Assembly (NCBI RefSeq): GCF_002257695.2
Contig: NZ_CP155571.1
Direction: 5' to 3' (one strand)
Length of the DNA: 64,000 nucleotides
From: Sporomusa acidovorans
GTDB taxonomy: Bacteria; Bacillota; Negativicutes; Sporomusales; Sporomusaceae
Below are positions 61,906 through 64,000 of this stretch, in pieces. The notes beneath the pieces are model-generated. The model ran no database searches, was not told the origin of the DNA, and saw only the letters and a program-made list of their open reading frames with translations. The position numbers and the translations under genes are program-made. Position 1 is the stretch's first letter; the number at the start of each line of letters is the position of its first letter.

Positions 61906-62826
61906 TCATTTTATCCCGTGTTTATGCAGTAAGTATTCATACGCAACCATTGCCGCCTTTGCGCCGTCACCAGCCGCAATAACAATTTGTTTGTCAGGAC
62001 CGTTGGCCACATCACCGGCAGCAAACAACCCCGGAATATTAGTACGCGTACGGCAGTCGGTAACTACCTCACGGTATTTGTTAAACGCCAGTATGTCCTG
62101 ACAAAATTCAGAGTTCGGCAATAAACCAATTTCCACAAATACTCCCTGGATGGCAAGCTCGGTTTGCGCCTTAGTCTCATTGTTGCTGATTATAAGTGAC
62201 TCTACGGCCTCGCTTCCTTTGATTTCAGTCGTTGTGTAACCGCTGAATTCAATAACAGGTTTAGTTAACTCCCTAAGTCTTTCAATAACAATGGGGTCAG
62301 CGTTATAGCCATGCAAGGATATAAGATAAACCTTTTCCGCCACGCCGCTAAGTTCAATGGCAGCCTGCAAGGCGGAGTTGCCGCCGCCAACCACAGCTAC
62401 ATGCTTGCCGGCATAGAGAGGTCCGTCACAAGTAGCGCAAAAGCTGACTCCTCTGCCAATAAATTCAGCTTCCCCCGGCACTTCCAAGCGGCGTGGCCGT
62501 TTTCCCGAAGCGACAATAACGGCTTGGGCCTGATACTTACCACCATCACTGATTACATGAAAAGTTCCGTCCGTGCCCTGAGTTAACCCGGTAACTTCTT
62601 CATATTTAATGTCGATAGGGAACTTTCTTACCTGCTCATCAAACTTTTCCATAAGCTCCGGTCCGGTAATAAACTGATAGCCCATATAATTCTCAATATC
62701 CATAGTCCACATGGGTTGACCGCCAAATTCTTTTGTCAACATAAGTGCCTTCAATCTTTTACGCGCTGTGTACACAGCGGCTGTCATGCCGGCAGGGCCT
62801 CCGCCAATAATGATTAAATCATACAA
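61906..62826 (-). CDS. trxB: Thioredoxin reductase family flavoprotein
   Basis: 306 aa FAD/NADPH disulfide reductase. FAD motif IIIGGGPAGMTAAVY (6-20), redox CxxC at C130/C133 (SFCATCDGP), NADPH motif VVGGGNSALQAA, and C-terminal LFAAGDVANGP. The NADPH-binding loop residues following GGGNSA are not the classic HRRDxxRA (here LISLHGYNADP), as in the NADH- or ferredoxin-linked variants of anaerobes; cofactor choice is thus open. Confidence 0.9.
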   Translation of the reverse strand: MYDLIIIGGGPAGMTAAVYTARKRLKALMLTKEFGGQPMWTMDIENYMGYQFITGPELMEKFDEQVRKFPIDIKYEEVTGLTQGTDGTFHVISDGGKYQAQAVIVASGKRPRRLEVPGEAEFIGRGVSFCATCDGPLYAGKHVAVVGGGNSALQAAIELSGVAEKVYLISLHGYNADPIVIERLRELTKPVIEFSGYTTTEIKGSEAVESLIISNNETKAQTELAIQGVFVEIGLLPNSEFCQDILAFNKYREVVTDCRTRTNIPGLFAAGDVANGPDKQIVIAAGDGAKAAMVAYEYLLHKHGIK

Positions 62827-62975
62827 AGCTATTCACCCTCACAATCGTATTTGCTTTTGACAACGCGTTAAATTTTTGCAGGCAATTTATACCTCAGTCA
62901 AAGAGATTCTAGGAAGCCAACACGTATACTATGCCTGCTGCCTGCTGCGTTTTAGATGTACGCTATATAATCTCA

Positions 62976-63731
62976 TCATTTTTTGCTTCTATAAAGACTA
63001 TATGTCAGTACTTCGTCGTTTGCCACCATTCTGCCGGCAGTTACATCGGCAATAAATAACGTATGTGATCCTACATCTACCGTCTTGTCTGGCAAAACCT
63101 TCGCTTCCACATAAGCAAGACAGTCTTTCAGTATGGGGCAGCCGTTTTGTCCGGGAATATATTCAACATTAGCGAATTTATCCACATTTCGTCCTGATTG
63201 GTAACCAAATTGCCGAACAGCCTCCATTTGTTCCGTGCCCAGCATCGACACGGCAAAAATACCACTGCTCATTAGATAGTCATGCGTAAGATTCCTTTTA
63301 TTAAGACATACTGAAATACGCAACGGTTTACTGGTTAATTGAAACACCGTATTACAACATTGTCCGTTGATGTTGTTATCTTTAACGGAAGTGACGACAT
63401 AAAGACCATAACTTATTTTGTCCAAGGCCGAGTTGACGGTATCAAGTCCGGCTGTTAGCACGGCCTGATCCGTCAGTGCCACATTATCATCCAGTAACAA
63501 TACAAATTGTTCGGCACCAACACCGCACAGCGGGCATTTGGCAGGCGGCGTATCCCCCGTATGTACGTAGTCACATACCGTGCATTTCCAACGCTTAGCT
63601 TTCTTTTGCTCCATCACATTTTCTGCATAGGCAACAAATTCCTCAGCGCCAACACCGCAAATTGGGCATTCATTCGGTGGTTCCTTTCCTTCATGGATAT
63701 ACCCGCATACCTTACAACGCCATTTAGTCAT
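62976..63731 (-). CDS. Flavin reductase-like protein with two N-terminal rubredoxin-like domains
   Basis: 251 aa. Two short rubredoxin-like zinc/iron knuckles: C6-x2-C9...C22-x2-C25 and C50-x2-C53...C66-x2-C69, each with a GVGAEQFV-type end. The remaining 160 residues are an FMN-binding flavin reductase split-barrel (GLYVVTSVKDNNINGQCCNT, KRNLTHDYLMSSGIFAVS). Similar proteins (high-molecular-weight rubredoxin of Moorella) pass electrons for oxygen or NO detoxification, but with rubredoxin at the C-terminus. RBS AGGAGCGAG. Confidence 0.88.
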   Translation of the reverse strand: MTKWRCKVCGYIHEGKEPPNECPICGVGAEEFVAYAENVMEQKKAKRWKCTVCDYVHTGDTPPAKCPLCGVGAEQFVLLLDDNVALTDQAVLTAGLDTVNSALDKISYGLYVVTSVKDNNINGQCCNTVFQLTSKPLRISVCLNKRNLTHDYLMSSGIFAVSMLGTEQMEAVRQFGYQSGRNVDKFANVEYIPGQNGCPILKDCLAYVEAKVLPDKTVDVGSHTLFIADVTAGRMVANDEVLTYSLYRSKK

Positions 63732-63929
63732 ATTCTTTCTCGCTCCTATAAAAAAATTTTAAAAATAATTATCTTTTAATTATTATTTTCATTCCTGCTT
63801 GCACATTTGTCAATAATTTGCTAGTATTTTTTATAAATAGTTTATAAATATATTTTTATACAGGAAATCCAACAAAATTTTTTATTTCCTGATTCGTTTA
63901 AACAGACAAAAAAAGTGAGGGATTGCTTA

Positions 63930-64000
63930 ATGATAACTCCAGAATTAATTGCCAGAATAAACGCTTTGGCCAAAAAAAGCCGCGAGGTTGGTCTTACCGA
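63930..64000 (+). CDS. DUF896 (YnzC/UPF0291) family protein, 5' part
   Basis: Starts at ATG 63930 after GAGGGA with 8 bases between. The 23 visible codons, MITPELIARINALAKKSREV then GLT, match the conserved start of the DUF896 small proteins (about 65-80 aa). Cut by the right window edge. Divergent from the flavin reductase gene. Confidence 0.88.
   Translation, partial: MITPELIARINALAKKSREVGLT

Overview
The window is a 64 kb chromosomal segment of an anaerobic, low-to-moderate GC Bacillota. Supporting this are strong Shine-Dalgarno sites, T-box and leader-peptide attenuation, a sigma-54 amino-acid fermentation locus, a SpoVB-like flippase, a two-rubredoxin flavin reductase and a DUF711/ACT pair. 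The gene mix fits Negativicutes (Sporomusa or Pelosinus relatives), but that placement is inference from gene content. No rRNA, tRNA, CRISPR array, prophage or intact insertion sequence was recognised.

Layout. 1-11.4 kb: housekeeping genes (typA cut by the left edge, a beta-CASP nuclease, murB, a YlbF-like protein, a TIM-barrel protein, trmL, a two-domain P-loop ATPase, a SpoVB-like flippase, dedA, an exported SGNH hydrolase). 11.4-14.5 kb: a small accessory pocket, then aroF-tyrA behind a tyrosine-type T-box. 14.5-20.7 kb: small proteins, a CBS/DRTGG Mn-pyrophosphatase, the molybdenum-cofactor cluster mobB-moaA-moaC-MOSC-mog, and a UPF0173 hydrolase. 20.9-40.5 kb: an amino-acid fermentation island. 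It holds the complete D-ornithine oxidative pathway (ortA-ortB-oraS-oraE-mutL-orr-ord), a RocB-like peptidase, a sigma-54 activator, a TrmB-like regulator, two amino-acid permeases, a permease pseudogene and arcB-arcC. 40.7-46 kb: an EamA exporter, a GNAT enzyme, nth, an HD-GYP protein and a 5'-truncated dctA. 46.1-47.5 kb: a second DAHP synthase behind a Phe-rich leader peptide and attenuator. 47.5-64 kb: recQ, a RiPP-type B12 radical SAM enzyme with no visible precursor, an ABC-F ATPase, two DEAD-box helicases around topB, a DUF711/ACT pair, a thioredoxin reductase, the rubredoxin-flavin reductase and the start of a DUF896 gene.

How the parts work together. The ornithine genes convert L-ornithine via racemase, B12/PLP aminomutase, dehydrogenase and thiolase to acetyl-CoA plus alanine. 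arcB-arcC would feed ornithine in from citrulline and yield ATP. No arginine deiminase gene is in the window. Three consensus -24/-12 promoters (29082, 38411, 38729) and GCAAA-N4-TTTGC palindromes about 127-155 bp upstream of them suggest that the local sigma-54 activator (31979-33388) controls the whole island. The two DAHP synthases appear to be tuned separately: one by uncharged tRNA-Tyr through the T-box, the other by ribosome stalling on a peptide with eight phenylalanines. I regard the attenuator and the sigma-54 palindrome regulon as the strongest new observations here.
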